Below, piece after piece: positions 17,260-26,907 of a DNA stretch of 64,000 bases (positions within the stretch are counted from its first letter, which is position 1; every line of letters begins with the position of its first letter). The notes under the pieces are model-generated. The model saw only the letters and a program-made list of their open reading frames with translations. It was not told the origin of the DNA and did not search any database. The translations under genes and the position numbers were made by a program. The stretch comes from Lewinellaceae bacterium SD302 (GTDB lineage Bacteria > Bacteroidota > Bacteroidia > Chitinophagales > Saprospiraceae): positions 124,001-188,000 of the forward strand of contig PDLQ01000007.1 of assembly GCA_002591745.1 (NCBI GenBank), written 5' to 3'.

Positions 17260-17988
17260 TTACAGGTTGTGCAGCAACTCCCGCCAGTTCAGGTCGGGCA
17301 TGAAATTATAGGGAGGGAATGCCTTGCCGTGGCGGGAATACAGGCCATAGACCACGGTGGCTCGACCGGAAACGGTCCAGGCCAGTTCAGGGCTGATGGG
17401 GGTGAGCCAGCGACTGGAGTCAGCCTCTGAGAGACCAGTGTAAGAAAGAGGGAGGCCGTCACTATTCAAACCGATAAAAGACTCATTAGAATCCACGATC
17501 ATCCAGCCCCTCTGGGTCCTGACTTCGATGGCGGCGTGGCTGCGGGTACCCCTGGTCAGTAGTTCGCCAAAATCGTTACGTGCCGGGTCGTCATAGTATA
17601 AAGCTACGTGCCGGGTTTGCATACCCAATTGCCGGTAAAGCATGGCGAGCGTGAAGGCGCGGTCGAAACAGTGACCTCCGCCGGCGAATTTGTAAAGGTC
17701 TTCGGGGCGGCGCGATTGGCCCTGGGGAATGGGCGATCCGGGCGGATTGCGGGCCAGTAGCGTTTGCTGTACGTCCCGAATCAATTGAATATTCTCGGAA
17801 AAGGAAGCAGTGTCTAAGGCTGGACTTGCTTCGAGTGGAAGGGCAGCGGACTTGAGGAAAAGTTTTAAATAACGACGATCCGGCTCGGTGATGGTCTTGG
17901 AGACCTGATGAAAATAAAAGAAGGCAACCAGCAGGCAACTGGTCATCAGCACCCACTTTCCTCGTCCGCTAAACTTCAGCCCAACCAC
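17260..17988 (-). CDS. transglutaminase-like protein with N-terminal membrane anchor
   Basis: A 242-aa protein with one N-terminal membrane segment (about 10-28) and a transglutaminase/cysteine-protease-like core. The likely triad is Cys in GGGHCFDRA (about 103), His in SHAAIEV (about 149) and Asp in VDSNE (about 163). Transglutaminase-like proteins of this size act as proteases or amide-forming enzymes, often periplasmic when anchored. The upstream neighbour is a GT4 gene, so it probably belongs to the polysaccharide locus, though a 62-bp gap separates them. Substrate unknown. Confidence 0.72.
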   Translation of the reverse strand: MVGLKFSGRGKWVLMTSCLLVAFFYFHQVSKTITEPDRRYLKLFLKSAALPLEASPALDTASFSENIQLIRDVQQTLLARNPPGSPIPQGQSRRPEDLYKFAGGGHCFDRAFTLAMLYRQLGMQTRHVALYYDDPARNDFGELLTRGTRSHAAIEVRTQRGWMIVDSNESFIGLNSDGLPLSYTGLSEADSSRWLTPISPELAWTVSGRATVVYGLYSRHGKAFPPYNFMPDLNWRELLHNL

Positions 17989-18049
17989 CGTTTTTCAGGC
18001 TTTCCACGGCGGCAATACTGGCCCGGCTGGTATTCATACTTCGCAATTA

Positions 18050-19165
18050 TTATGGGGCATTAGGACCATCGAGAACTGATTGGAAGGCTTCAACGGCTAT
18101 CGCCAACTCATTACGAGAACTCACTATTCGACGGGCATTAGTGACGATTTGGCTTCGCCTTTTCGGGTGTTCACTCAAGTCAATTAATGCCTGCCGCAGC
18201 TGGTCCACATTTCCAGGGTCCACCAAGGTACCAGATTTACCATCTTGCAGTATTTCGGGAATTGCTCCGACCCGTGTTGCCACTACGGCTACTCCGGATG
18301 CCATTGCCTCGAGGATGACATTGGGATAACCTTCTCGGTATGACGGCAACACCAATACGTGGGCATCTTTAAGCAAGCGTAGCTTCGTTTTGTGATCTGC
18401 CCATCCCACCAAAGTAAAATTATCGGCCTTGGGGTCGTTCAGCAGATGTTTTTGGAGGTTTTCTTTTTCCGGTCCTTCTCCGGCTAGAGTAAAAGCGATG
18501 CTTTGCTCGCCAAGACTTTGGTGAGTGGCTAGTAAATCATAAACTCCCTTATTGCGATCTAATTTGCCGAGAAAAAGAACACGCAGGGTTTCTCCGGGAG
18601 TATGTGTAATTGGGGCGTAAGGATATTGATTAACGTCTATCCAGTTGTGGACGACGCTCAAATGAACATCAGTGGAATCCGGCAAAAAGGAACGGTAAAA
18701 TTTCCGCCAGCTTTCACTCTGGCAGATGAGTACATCAGTCTGGGAGAGCGTAGCAGAAAGGTACCGGCGGAAAAAGCTGCTATCGGCTACATCGTTTTTG
18801 ATCAATCCGGAGCGAGGGGCCAGTAATACCCGACAACCATAAAATCTAGCCAGGCGACACATCAAGCCCTTTTCATAAAAACTCCAACCTGCGGACGTAA
18901 AGATAAGTACGGCTGACGGACTCCTTTGACGCAAAAAGCGCAAAAAGACCATCAGTCGTTTCCAGGCGGGTAATATGCGATCAAGTACTCTCCTTTCTGT
19001 GACTGTAGTGGCGGCGGTAGAGTCTACGGGGAGCCACTCGTACCGACAGCCCAATGGACTATTCAAAAGTGAAGTACAGGCATACATCACGCCCCCCAAT
19101 ACTCCTTGGGCATTTGGTTGCTGGAAAGAACCAACAAAAACAATCCGTTCGGGCTCATTTGCCAT
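18050..19165 (-). CDS. glycosyltransferase family 4
   Basis: A 371-aa GT-B enzyme. The donor-site signature PSYREGYPNVILEAMASG (about 276-293, EX7E type) and the VLFLGKLDRNKGVYDL segment are intact. Its start overlaps the 3' end of the upstream sulfotransferase gene by 11 bp, indicating one transcript. It should add a sugar to the growing lipid-linked repeat unit in the cytoplasm. Donor unknown. Confidence 0.9.
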   Translation of the reverse strand: MANEPERIVFVGSFQQPNAQGVLGGVMYACTSLLNSPLGCRYEWLPVDSTAATTVTERRVLDRILPAWKRLMVFLRFLRQRSPSAVLIFTSAGWSFYEKGLMCRLARFYGCRVLLAPRSGLIKNDVADSSFFRRYLSATLSQTDVLICQSESWRKFYRSFLPDSTDVHLSVVHNWIDVNQYPYAPITHTPGETLRVLFLGKLDRNKGVYDLLATHQSLGEQSIAFTLAGEGPEKENLQKHLLNDPKADNFTLVGWADHKTKLRLLKDAHVLVLPSYREGYPNVILEAMASGVAVVATRVGAIPEILQDGKSGTLVDPGNVDQLRQALIDLSEHPKRRSQIVTNARRIVSSRNELAIAVEAFQSVLDGPNAP

Positions 19166-20135
19166 CGCGCAGCTTATAGTATTGGTCTAAAAGGACGTAG
19201 GCATTACGTTGCTGTAAATGCTCGATTAGTCGCTTTTGATTATTTTGTAGATCACTTACTCGATGGTATACTTGAGGTGACCTCCCGTAAAATCGGTAGT
19301 AAAGGTGAAAAAAAAATGCAGCCAGTAAAGGAAAGGGACGAATTAATAAGAGAAGAAATTTAGCCAGGAAAAAGAAAAATCCGTGCTTGGCTTTTTTGCC
19401 ATCTGGTGCGGAAGTATTGCGCGAATAATTTATTTCAGCTGCCGAAAATGCGTTGTCAAATTGTCCCAGACAGGCGACCAATTTTGCCATTATAACTTGG
19501 TCGTTTTGGATGAATTGGGTAAAACTCATAAAAAACGTATTTGGAAATACTTCCCTCAACTTGGGTAGCCATAAGTCGTAAAAGCTACTATAACGGCAGG
19601 CTTCCAGTACCGTGGCTGCAATTTTCGGGAGCCATTTTTTTCGTGTATTTGAGCGTGCTCCCTCCATATTGAGGTAAGAAAGTAGCGTTGGCACCGGCTC
19701 TCTTTGAATGGCAATGAATTTTGGCCGTTCATAGCGAAAACTTAGTTCCTGTACTAGGAGGCTAAATTGAGCGGGATGTATTGAAAAAAGAGAATCGATC
19801 TTTGTAACCCAGTAGCTGGCTCTATTCTCTTTCGCGGCGTCATCCATCAGTTGAAAATAGAAATCGTAGACATTACGGAAAGGCCTACCTGAATATTTTT
19901 TTGGATGCTGTCCGGTGAGTAGAAAATAGTCGCCCTCAATGAATTCTGCTAAAAAGGTTTGACAGTCGAACGACCCATCTTTACTATACTTGAGATTGAA
20001 GCCGCACAAATTACTTTCAAGTTGTCCATAATGCAACCAGTGAGCTACTCCGTAGATTTCCGATGAAGTAGCCAGGTAATTACTTAATGAGGTAGTTCCG
20101 TTTCTGGCACTACCGACAACGAAAATAGGATTCAC
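19155..20135 (-). CDS. sulfotransferase family protein
   Basis: A 326-aa protein with a 5'-phosphosulfate-binding loop at the very N-terminus (FVVGSARNGTTSL, residues 5-17) and a downstream IQREPVPTLLSYLN segment in the place of the 3'-phosphate site. Such enzymes move sulfate from PAPS onto hydroxyls. In this locus the acceptor is probably a sugar of the exopolysaccharide, as is common in marine bacteria. It lies 2 bp after the asparagine-synthase-like gene and overlaps the GT4 gene. The family is divergent, so activity is inferred. Confidence 0.8.
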   Translation of the reverse strand: MNPIFVVGSARNGTTSLSNYLATSSEIYGVAHWLHYGQLESNLCGFNLKYSKDGSFDCQTFLAEFIEGDYFLLTGQHPKKYSGRPFRNVYDFYFQLMDDAAKENRASYWVTKIDSLFSIHPAQFSLLVQELSFRYERPKFIAIQREPVPTLLSYLNMEGARSNTRKKWLPKIAATVLEACRYSSFYDLWLPKLREVFPNTFFMSFTQFIQNDQVIMAKLVACLGQFDNAFSAAEINYSRNTSAPDGKKAKHGFFFFLAKFLLLLIRPFPLLAAFFFHLYYRFYGRSPQVYHRVSDLQNNQKRLIEHLQQRNAYVLLDQYYKLRDGK

Positions 20136-20137
20136 GT

Positions 20138-22060
20138 TCAGGTACTTTCTTTAATTTGAACATCGAATCGTTTTATCCAGCCGGCTAATAATAACAATTG
20201 CCAGTGTTTATGACTTGCCCGGGCGGCTGTAGTACGTCCGTGATTGAACTGTCCCTGAAATACGACTGCGGTGGCCCGGTCCAGTGCAGCCTGTTCTAAG
20301 AGACCTGATAATGGACCTCCGGGACCGAGTAATTCCCGAGTCAGTCTCCGGTAGGTCTTGTTCTGATATTTATGCAGTGGAATACTAAAGCCTTGTTTAG
20401 GATGATCGAATACCTCGGCGGGTAAGCGGTCTTTCATCATTCGACGGAGCATGATCTTGCCTTTGCCTACACCTTGAAAAAGCAGATTGTCCGCTAACCG
20501 CAGACTGGCGTCAAAAACATCCGGATCCAGAAGGGGAGCCCTCACTTCCAGCGAATTGGCCATACTCATTCGATCTACTTTAATAAGCATATCGGTCGGT
20601 AGCTTATGGATCAGCCGATAATACATGGCTTGGCGGAGGGGAGACCAGGTAGAAAAATTTGCTGGCGACTGAGTCTGCAAGGGGTAAGTTCGTTTAAAAT
20701 CGGAGCCAATCAGTTCGGACACTTCCTCTTCGAACTGCATGCGGTGAATGCCGAAACTCAGCCCACTCCGGCCCCAGGTCGCGGCTCTGAGGCCCCGGAT
20801 CAGTTGCCGGCTGCGTGGCGCGGGTAGTGGCATTGCTACTTTGTTAGCCACATTATAAGCCACCTTGCGTAGTAGAGCCGGTAATTTCGTGAAAGGAGCT
20901 AATTTACGAAACCAGTCGAAGTCATTATAGCCGCCGAAAACCTCATCACCACCGTCTCCGGAGAGGGCTACCTTAACGTGTTTGCGGGTTTCTTTACTGA
21001 TCAAATAAACGGGAATAGCAGATGAATCGGGAAATGGAAGCCCCACGTGGTCGAGAATCTCATAGAACATCTCCTCTGTGAATTCGGCGTTCGGAACGGT
21101 AATTTCATGGTGATCGCTGCCCAGGTGAGCGGCAACTTTAGCCGCAATGGTACTCTCGTCGTAGCCGGCCTCCTCAAAACGGACAGTAAAGGTCTTTAAC
21201 TTTCCGCTCAATTCCTCGCTAGCTAGGGCACAAATACTGCTTGAGTCGATGCCGCCGGACAAAAAAGCACCCACCGGTACGTCACTGATCAGTTGCCGGC
21301 GCACGGCTTTGCGCAACAAGGGTTCTAGGAGTTCTTCGGCTTCCCGTGGATCGGTGATTAATCGGCCAGCACCGGAACAAGCGTAATCGACGCTGAAGTA
21401 AGGAGCGATATTGATCTCGTCACCCGATATACTCAGTAAGTGTCCTGGGGGTAATGTCTTTACGTTCTGAATTAGCGTTAATGGCTCGGGAACATACCCC
21501 ACGGCCAGGTAGTATTCCAGGGCTTCATGATCCAGTACCCGCTCTGGAACAGCTTCCAGTAATGAGCCCATCTCACTCGAAAAAATGAATTGTTTCGTAT
21601 TGGCCCGGTAGTAAAGTGGTTTTTCACCAAAGCGATCACGACCCAGCAAAAAGCGTTCTCGCCGGAGGTCGTAGAGGCAGAAAGCGAACATGCCTCGTAA
21701 TTGATCCAAAAAACTATCGCCGTACTGTTCGTAGAGATGCACCAGTACTTCTGTGTCTGAATCGGTAGAAAAGTGATGGCCGGATTCCTCTAGCTTGGCA
21801 CGTAAAGTGCGGTAATTGTATATCTCTCCATTCATTACGACGCCAACGCTACGGTCTTCGTTCCAGATCGGCTGGCCGCCACCCGCCAGGTCGATGATCG
21901 CCAGCCGGCGCATGGCCAGGGTAGCTTTGCCTTCGTGCAGTTCACCCGCCCCGTCTGGCCCCCTGTGAATGAGGGCGTCGTTCATTCGGCGAACGGCGGC
22001 CCGACGCTTATCTGGTCCGGTTTGATCGCCAAATTCGATTATGCCACAGATTCCACACAT
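20138..22060 (-). CDS. asparagine synthase-like glutamine amidotransferase (first of two)
   Basis: A 640-aa two-domain enzyme. The N-terminal glutaminase has the nucleophile Cys at residue 2 (MCGICG). The C-terminal synthetase has the PP-loop SGGIDSS (about 268) and SGDGGDEVFGGY (about 368). AsnB-type enzymes in polysaccharide loci amidate the carboxyl group of uronic acids rather than making free asparagine. Here the uronic-acid enzymes at 47806-51179 provide possible substrates. Its upstream neighbour, a glycosyltransferase gene, ends 2 bp before its start. Carries copy 5 of the dispersed repeat. Confidence 0.93.
   Translation of the reverse strand: MCGICGIIEFGDQTGPDKRRAAVRRMNDALIHRGPDGAGELHEGKATLAMRRLAIIDLAGGGQPIWNEDRSVGVVMNGEIYNYRTLRAKLEESGHHFSTDSDTEVLVHLYEQYGDSFLDQLRGMFAFCLYDLRRERFLLGRDRFGEKPLYYRANTKQFIFSSEMGSLLEAVPERVLDHEALEYYLAVGYVPEPLTLIQNVKTLPPGHLLSISGDEINIAPYFSVDYACSGAGRLITDPREAEELLEPLLRKAVRRQLISDVPVGAFLSGGIDSSSICALASEELSGKLKTFTVRFEEAGYDESTIAAKVAAHLGSDHHEITVPNAEFTEEMFYEILDHVGLPFPDSSAIPVYLISKETRKHVKVALSGDGGDEVFGGYNDFDWFRKLAPFTKLPALLRKVAYNVANKVAMPLPAPRSRQLIRGLRAATWGRSGLSFGIHRMQFEEEVSELIGSDFKRTYPLQTQSPANFSTWSPLRQAMYYRLIHKLPTDMLIKVDRMSMANSLEVRAPLLDPDVFDASLRLADNLLFQGVGKGKIMLRRMMKDRLPAEVFDHPKQGFSIPLHKYQNKTYRRLTRELLGPGGPLSGLLEQAALDRATAVVFQGQFNHGRTTAARASHKHWQLLLLAGWIKRFDVQIKEST
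20833..20849 (+). repeat. dispersed GCTACTTTG repeat, copy 5 (inside first asnB-like gene)
   Basis: Core at 20835-20843. The gene reads Ala-Asn-Lys-Val-Ala-Met. Confidence 0.65.
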
Positions 22061-22061
22061 T

Positions 22062-23210
22062 TTACTGGTCGTTTAGATCCGCTGTTCTGCGTTCGACGTT
22101 AAGGACCTCTGCGTATTGCTGTACGATTTTCCGAGGTGCAAATAGATTTTTGGCACTAGCCAGTGCTTGCTCGCGCATGCTTAGATAATCGCTATTAGAT
22201 ATGGAGCGGTAATTACGGATGGCTGTAACCAGTTGTTCCGCGCTCTTTGGGTCAAAAAGCCAGCCGTTTTTTCCTTCCCGAATCAGTTGTGGATGGTCCA
22301 GAATATTACTCAGCATGACCGGAACGCCACAGCTTAATGCTTCGCAGACAACGTTGGGCAATCCTTCCAGCAGGCTGGGATGGATCAGCGCGGTGTAATT
22401 CGGTAGAATTTCGTTAATCCGTGGGGTAGGGGAGAACCAGCGGAAATATTCTGTAAGCCCGGTTTTACTCAGTTTTTCGTTCAATCGGTCATATTCATTA
22501 TTTAGCCGCACGTTCTTCTCACCTTGATCTCCGTACCAATCCACCATTGGTATCTTTTCCCCATTCTTTTTCAAGATGTGCATGGCCTCGACCAACAGAG
22601 CGGCGTTCTTTAGCGGGCGGACGGCCCCAACGCAGATGAAGCGTTCGGGAAATTCTTTCTTGGTAGGAAGCGGCCGGAAACGTTGCTGGTCTACGGCGTT
22701 GTAGATCGTCGACCACTTAGCCGCTTGGTCAGAGTAGGTTTCTTGCCAGCGTTCTCGCTCGTGATGAGAATTAGCGACGATCTGGTCTGCCCAACTATTG
22801 GCCCAGCGTTGATTGAGAAGGGTAAACCAGTTCATCTGGTTGAAATTAGTCTTGCTGCGATAGGAGATTACCGTATACGGTCGGTGACTAGATAACCGAC
22901 CAGCCAGGCCGGCGTAAAAATTGGGCGTATTCAGAAATGATAAAACAGCATCATATTTTTCCTGGTTGTAGAGTTTAGCCAAGGCCTTGATTACTGAGAA
23001 TCCAACTTTGTCTTGCTTGGGGACATAGTGGATCCTTACTCCGAACTGCCGCAACCGATCCAGAAAAAAGTCCTGACTAAAATAGTAGAATAAACTCACC
23101 TCGTGGCCGCAGTCCACAAACTTTCCGGCCAGTAACGCCAACTGATTCTGCGCCCCTCCGGAGCCCAGGCTATCGATCACCAGCAGTAAACGCATTGGTT
23201 TAACGGACAT
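22062..23210 (-). CDS. glycosyltransferase family 4
   Basis: A 382-aa GT-B glycosyltransferase. The N-terminal acceptor lobe begins RLLLVIDSLGSGGAQNQLA, a very common GT4 opening. The donor motif HPSLLEGLPNVVCEALSCG (about 277-295) holds both conserved Glu residues. The start overlaps the beta-helix gene by 11 bp and the stop is 2 bp from the asnB-like gene, so it sits inside a tightly packed operon. Sugar specificity cannot be read. Confidence 0.92.
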   Translation of the reverse strand: MSVKPMRLLLVIDSLGSGGAQNQLALLAGKFVDCGHEVSLFYYFSQDFFLDRLRQFGVRIHYVPKQDKVGFSVIKALAKLYNQEKYDAVLSFLNTPNFYAGLAGRLSSHRPYTVISYRSKTNFNQMNWFTLLNQRWANSWADQIVANSHHERERWQETYSDQAAKWSTIYNAVDQQRFRPLPTKKEFPERFICVGAVRPLKNAALLVEAMHILKKNGEKIPMVDWYGDQGEKNVRLNNEYDRLNEKLSKTGLTEYFRWFSPTPRINEILPNYTALIHPSLLEGLPNVVCEALSCGVPVMLSNILDHPQLIREGKNGWLFDPKSAEQLVTAIRNYRSISNSDYLSMREQALASAKNLFAPRKIVQQYAEVLNVERRTADLNDQ

Positions 23211-24798
23211 CCGGGACGCTGATTTCCAGTGGCTGCGGTGCCGTCAACGGCTGGATAATAAATCTTAGCTTTCGGTTATTCAGGCGCTCCACCACCCGGT
23301 CGCCAGGAGCGTCTTCGCCACCAAACCGCTCGGACGGCGGTTGTACCCAGACGTTGCTGCGACTAGTACCTGTGTGGTTGCCAGACCATTTTCCGGCCAA
23401 CTGCAAACCTGCCAACACATTATTGTACAGATTATAATTCGCCCGATAGCCGGCATTGATCAGTTCGCGCGCATCCATTACGGTATTATTGTTCACTTCC
23501 ATACCAAGGCTGCCTGAAATAACGGTGCCGCCCGAAGCATCACGCCCCCCTGCCGAATAAAAATCATTAAATAAATTATTGACCACGCGAATGTTCGCCC
23601 GCCTCGATTGGGCTAATGCGGCGTCTACGGTTCCATTTAGAATACCGATTCTGTTATCGTGAATAAGGTTGTTCTCGATGCGGATATGATTGGCAAAAAG
23701 GTGAAGATTAAGGGCTACACCCAACCCGCCGCTGCCTCCGCTGCCCGTATCGGTTTGCCGCATGCCCCGGATCAGATTATTGGTAATTAGTACTGGCTCG
23801 GCAGCCGTACCTCCGGTCTTTAAGTCAAAACCATCTTCCGCCGCTGCCAGGGTCTGTCCATCGCGTTGTACGTAGTATTCTTCGGTTAGGTAACAGTCGT
23901 TGTTATGGATGACTGTTCCCGGGGCGAGACCCAGGTACTGAGGGTCCTTAACGGAATGGATTTGTACGCAGTCCGTGCAATTGTACAGCTCGCAGTTCTC
24001 CACCCGATTGTTGGCTGCCCAGTAATTTTTGTTGGGGTAGATGACGATGGCGATATTGTCAGAACCGGGAATCCGGAAGCAGTTACGGATCACGCAGTTG
24101 CTGATCACATTGCGGTTGCCCCGGATGCGAATGGCGTTCAGCTCCCTGACATTCTCCACCAGACAATTGTTCAGTTGGACGTCGTTCGTGAAATTGAGCA
24201 CATTGGAAGCGCCGCCTTTTTTACCCCGATCGGGACTGTTCGGTCGTACGTGAGGGTCGAGCGTCTCGGCATTGCCGGAAAAACTCAGCCCATTGAACCG
24301 GATGTGTTCCGTTTCCACGATGCTGCGATCGGGGTGCCCTTTGGGATGACTGTGGCCGCCGGTCACGTAGACGTTTTCAATAAGCACCTGACGATTTTTC
24401 GGCAGTCGGGCGGGGTTGGTTCGCTCCAGGTAGGGGTCCTGTGCTTTGGCGTCGTAGTAACTCAGCGTCAACGGGGCCGCAGCGGTACCGCCCCGGCTCA
24501 TCTTTAATTCTCCCCAACTACGGTAGTCACCCGGCTCGATCAGGTAGGTGGAAGTGGAGTTGTTGCCGCTCAGGATACCGGTAGCTTTCCAACTGTCAAA
24601 CTTGCGCGGGTTGATGATCACGGCGTCTCGGGATACCTGGGCTTTTGGAACTACGGTTGTCTCCGACGCAAACTGTCGTAATTGAAAACCCGCGACCTCA
24701 TTGCCCAAACTACCTTCAACATTAGCAGATCCTTGCTTTTTACTGCTGCAGGACGCCATGAAAAGTAGCAAACCGAAGATCCAGTAGATGTTTTTCAA
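23200..24798 (-). CDS. right-handed beta-helix lipoprotein
   Basis: A 532-aa protein with a lipoprotein signal (LFMASC, lipobox Cys at about 17). Repeated short strands such as NNRVENCELYNCTDCVQIHS and IRIENNLIHDNRIGIL are typical of right-handed parallel beta-helices (pectate-lyase/PL6-like). Proteins like this bind or cleave acidic polysaccharides, often as lyases or epimerases. Location would be the periplasmic or outer-membrane leaflet. In context it may modify or turn over the exported polymer, alongside the heparinase-like enzyme. No catalytic residues can be assigned by eye. Confidence 0.82.
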   Translation of the reverse strand: MKNIYWIFGLLLFMASCSSKKQGSANVEGSLGNEVAGFQLRQFASETTVVPKAQVSRDAVIINPRKFDSWKATGILSGNNSTSTYLIEPGDYRSWGELKMSRGGTAAAPLTLSYYDAKAQDPYLERTNPARLPKNRQVLIENVYVTGGHSHPKGHPDRSIVETEHIRFNGLSFSGNAETLDPHVRPNSPDRGKKGGASNVLNFTNDVQLNNCLVENVRELNAIRIRGNRNVISNCVIRNCFRIPGSDNIAIVIYPNKNYWAANNRVENCELYNCTDCVQIHSVKDPQYLGLAPGTVIHNNDCYLTEEYYVQRDGQTLAAAEDGFDLKTGGTAAEPVLITNNLIRGMRQTDTGSGGSGGLGVALNLHLFANHIRIENNLIHDNRIGILNGTVDAALAQSRRANIRVVNNLFNDFYSAGGRDASGGTVISGSLGMEVNNNTVMDARELINAGYRANYNLYNNVLAGLQLAGKWSGNHTGTSRSNVWVQPPSERFGGEDAPGDRVVERLNNRKLRFIIQPLTAPQPLEISVPDVR

Positions 24799-24804
24799 GT
24801 GATT

Positions 24805-25497
24805 CTATTTTAGTAGCCGCCAGTTCTCCCAGAAGAACGGATACAAATAAGTCGTTGCGTGGGTTTCGGCTAGTCGGTCCTGAATGTTCTTCATTCTCAC
24901 CTCGGCATTTGGAACGAAGTTGTGGAACTGAATTTGCAGGTTGTTTATCCGCCGGACCAGCCCCTGATCCAGTAGGTGCTCCAGTAGTTCGTACTCTCCG
25001 CCTTCAATATTTATTTTCAACAGATCGATGACGTCGATGTGTTGCCCGGCTAAAAAGGCGTCAATGTTTTTGATGTCCACTGCTACTTTGTTAGTCCCCT
25101 CCCCAAAAACCGAAGTAGAATCTCCCGCTACCGCAAACTCCAGCTGCTCGTCCCGCGCGCCCAGCCCGTAGGCGTAAACTTTTACCGCTTCATTGTTACG
25201 AAAGCGCCGCTCGATGGCGGCCGCGTAGTCCGGCAAGGGTTCAAAAACGTGGATTTCACATAGGTGCTCGGCGTAGATATCGCTGGCCCACTGCCCTTCG
25301 TAACCGCCCAGGTCCAGCACGATCGATCGAGGGGTCAATTCGGGGTAGTTGGTGCGAAAGCGCGTGTTTTTATCCTGAGCATACCAATCAGCTACCCGTC
25401 GGGCATAAGCTTTTTTCTCCGGCTCATCCAGTTGACGAGCCGCTTTTCTGGCGATCGCAGAGAGTTGGCGAAGTCCTTTTTGTACGATTTTTTTCAA
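24805..25497 (-). CDS. FkbM family methyltransferase (first)
   Basis: A 230-aa SAM-dependent methyltransferase. The SAM-binding motif is DLGGYEGQWA (about 57-66) and the second acidic residue lies in VFEPLP. The central IDLLKINIEGGEYELLEHL segment is the FkbM signature. FkbM enzymes O-methylate sugars or polyketides. A second, different FkbM gene lies immediately upstream, suggesting two methylations of the repeat unit. Carries copy 6 of the dispersed repeat (read as Thr-Asn-Lys-Val-Ala). Confidence 0.88.
   Translation of the reverse strand: MKKIVQKGLRQLSAIARKAARQLDEPEKKAYARRVADWYAQDKNTRFRTNYPELTPRSIVLDLGGYEGQWASDIYAEHLCEIHVFEPLPDYAAAIERRFRNNEAVKVYAYGLGARDEQLEFAVAGDSTSVFGEGTNKVAVDIKNIDAFLAGQHIDVIDLLKINIEGGEYELLEHLLDQGLVRRINNLQIQFHNFVPNAEVRMKNIQDRLAETHATTYLYPFFWENWRLLK
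25080..25096 (+). repeat. dispersed GCTACTTTG repeat, copy 6 (inside FkbM gene)
   Basis: Core at 25082-25090; right flank TTAGTC matches consensus exactly. Confidence 0.7.
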
Positions 25498-25516
25498 GTC
25501 AGTAATTTCTACGAGA

Positions 25517-25571
25517 GATGTTTGATGTGTACGTCAGCACGGCAAACATTTGACATGATACATCTAACATC
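25517..25571. repeat. imperfect hairpin between the two FkbM genes
   Basis: GATGTTTGATG (25517-25527) pairs with CATCTAACATC (25561-25571) in 10 of 11 positions. The gap also carries dispersed-repeat copy 7. Confidence 0.4.
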
Positions 25572-25576
25572 CGTTG

Positions 25577-25593
25577 GACTAACAAAGTAGCAA
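25577..25593 (-). repeat. dispersed GCTACTTTG repeat, copy 7 (intergenic)
   Basis: Core at 25583-25591 on the minus strand, 7 bp beyond the second FkbM stop codon region. Full match to TTGCTACTTTGTTAGTC. Confidence 0.8.
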
Positions 25594-25597
25594 TGTC

Positions 25598-26335
25598 TTA
25601 TTGAGCATTATTGCTTTTGCTCCGAAAAATGGCATCCACCTGCCTAAGCTGACCGTGGCGGTCCTTGTTCAAATTATAGAGACCGTAGAGTTCGAAGCCG
25701 TTATCTTCCATTAGCTTCAACATTTGGTTGAACGGCAACTGTCCCTCGTAAGTCGGCAGGATGATGATCTCGGTATATACGTAGCGGACCAAGCCGGCGG
25801 CGAAACTTCGCTTACCGCCCTGCATAACCAGGTACTCAGCACCCTGCACATCCATTTTCAGCAAATCGATCCGCTTAATACCCTGGCGTTCCACGATGCC
25901 GTCCAGAGTGGCGACCTCGATCTCTAATTGTTCCAGGGTTTCGAGGAGCCCACTTCCCCAGTTGTCTTTTGCCGCCGCATCGGTTTTGAGCAGCGAATTG
26001 GTGCCGGCGTGAGCATTGGACTGAATCGTTTGCCGACCCTCTTGGTCACTAAGTCCAATGGGGTAACAACTGATTTTTGGGTCTTGTCCGACTTGGTTTT
26101 CCAGAACAGAAAAAGTTTCCGGGAATGGTTCGAAGCAGTGAATATCGGCGGCGGGAAACATGGAACGGTACTGCAGTGCTACCTGGCCGGTATAAGCACC
26201 TACATCGAAAATTACCGGGGCCTCACCCACCGTGTTCCGCAACAGTCGCTCCTGGTCCACAAAGGCCTGGTCAATCCCGCTTTTTGACAGCTGATAACCA
26301 AAGCGACTGATCAGTTGGCGGAGTATTTTTTTCAT
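25598..26335 (-). CDS. FkbM family methyltransferase (second)
   Basis: A 245-aa SAM-dependent methyltransferase. Motif I is [11 protein letters not shown] (about 42-52), followed by CFEPFPETF, and the FkbM signature is [19 protein letters not shown]. It is only distantly similar to the neighbouring FkbM protein, so it is not a recent tandem duplicate. Its ATG overlaps the stop of the upstream acyltransferase gene (ATGA), so the two are coupled. Probably methylates a hydroxyl of the repeat unit. Confidence 0.9.
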   Translation of the reverse strand: MKKILRQLISRFGYQLSKSGIDQAFVDQERLLRNTVGEAPVIFDVGAYTGQVALQYRSMFPAADIHCFEPFPETFSVLENQVGQDPKISCYPIGLSDQEGRQTIQSNAHAGTNSLLKTDAAAKDNWGSGLLETLEQLEIEVATLDGIVERQGIKRIDLLKMDVQGAEYLVMQGGKRSFAAGLVRYVYTEIIILPTYEGQLPFNQMLKLMEDNGFELYGLYNLNKDRHGQLRQVDAIFRSKSNNAQ

Positions 26336-26907
26336 TTTTGAAGTCGTGGTTTGGGCGTGCGATTGACTTCCTTTGAAATTTGTTCCCGGTAATCGAATCC
26401 GGCGGGCCGATCCGTTTCTCTGGGGAATTCGGCCAAGGCCCTTTTTTTGTAGTCTGCGTAACTCCCGATGATCTTTGCAGGATTACCGCCTACGATACTA
26501 CCGGAGGGCACGGACTTGGTAACCACGGCCCCGGCGGCCACGATCACTTCATCACCGATGACCACACCCGGCATAATGATGGCCTGGGTGCCGATAAACA
26601 CGTCGTTGCCGATGCTGACCGGTCGGTAATCGTAACGCCGCCCGCCCGCCTCGTCTCGAATTAACCAGGTAGAGCCGTTGTGGGTCAACAGTTTGACGCC
26701 GGCGGTGATGGTAGCCCGGTCGCCGATGGAAATCAGGAAGGGTTCCGAGCCCCAGGTATCAATATAGATACGGCAGTCTTCACCGATCTTTACACCCAGG
26801 TGCCTGGCGTAAGCCACTCGCCCTCCGTTTACCAGGAAATAACGAAGTGTGAGCCAGTGGCTGACTGCACTAATGATTTTACGAATCAAAGCCACTTTGC
26901 GCACCAC
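26332..26907 (-). CDS. left-handed beta-helix acyltransferase
   Basis: A 191-aa hexapeptide-repeat acyltransferase (LbH fold, CatB/NodL/maltose-O-acetyltransferase type). Repeats run through [33 protein letters not shown] and [22 protein letters not shown]. The loop [19 protein letters not shown] is the usual end of the acetyl-CoA site. It would O-acetylate a sugar hydroxyl. It overlaps the second asnB-like gene by 22 bp at its start and the FkbM gene at its stop. Confidence 0.88.
   Translation of the reverse strand: MVRKVALIRKIISAVSHWLTLRYFLVNGGRVAYARHLGVKIGEDCRIYIDTWGSEPFLISIGDRATITAGVKLLTHNGSTWLIRDEAGGRRYDYRPVSIGNDVFIGTQAIIMPGVVIGDEVIVAAGAVVTKSVPSGSIVGGNPAKIIGSYADYKKRALAEFPRETDRPAGFDYREQISKEVNRTPKPRLQK

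Noticed and set aside
23905-24507. 200-codon plus-strand frame opposite the beta-helix gene
   Set aside because: Antisense shadow; the minus strand holds a clear lipoprotein signal and beta-helix repeats.
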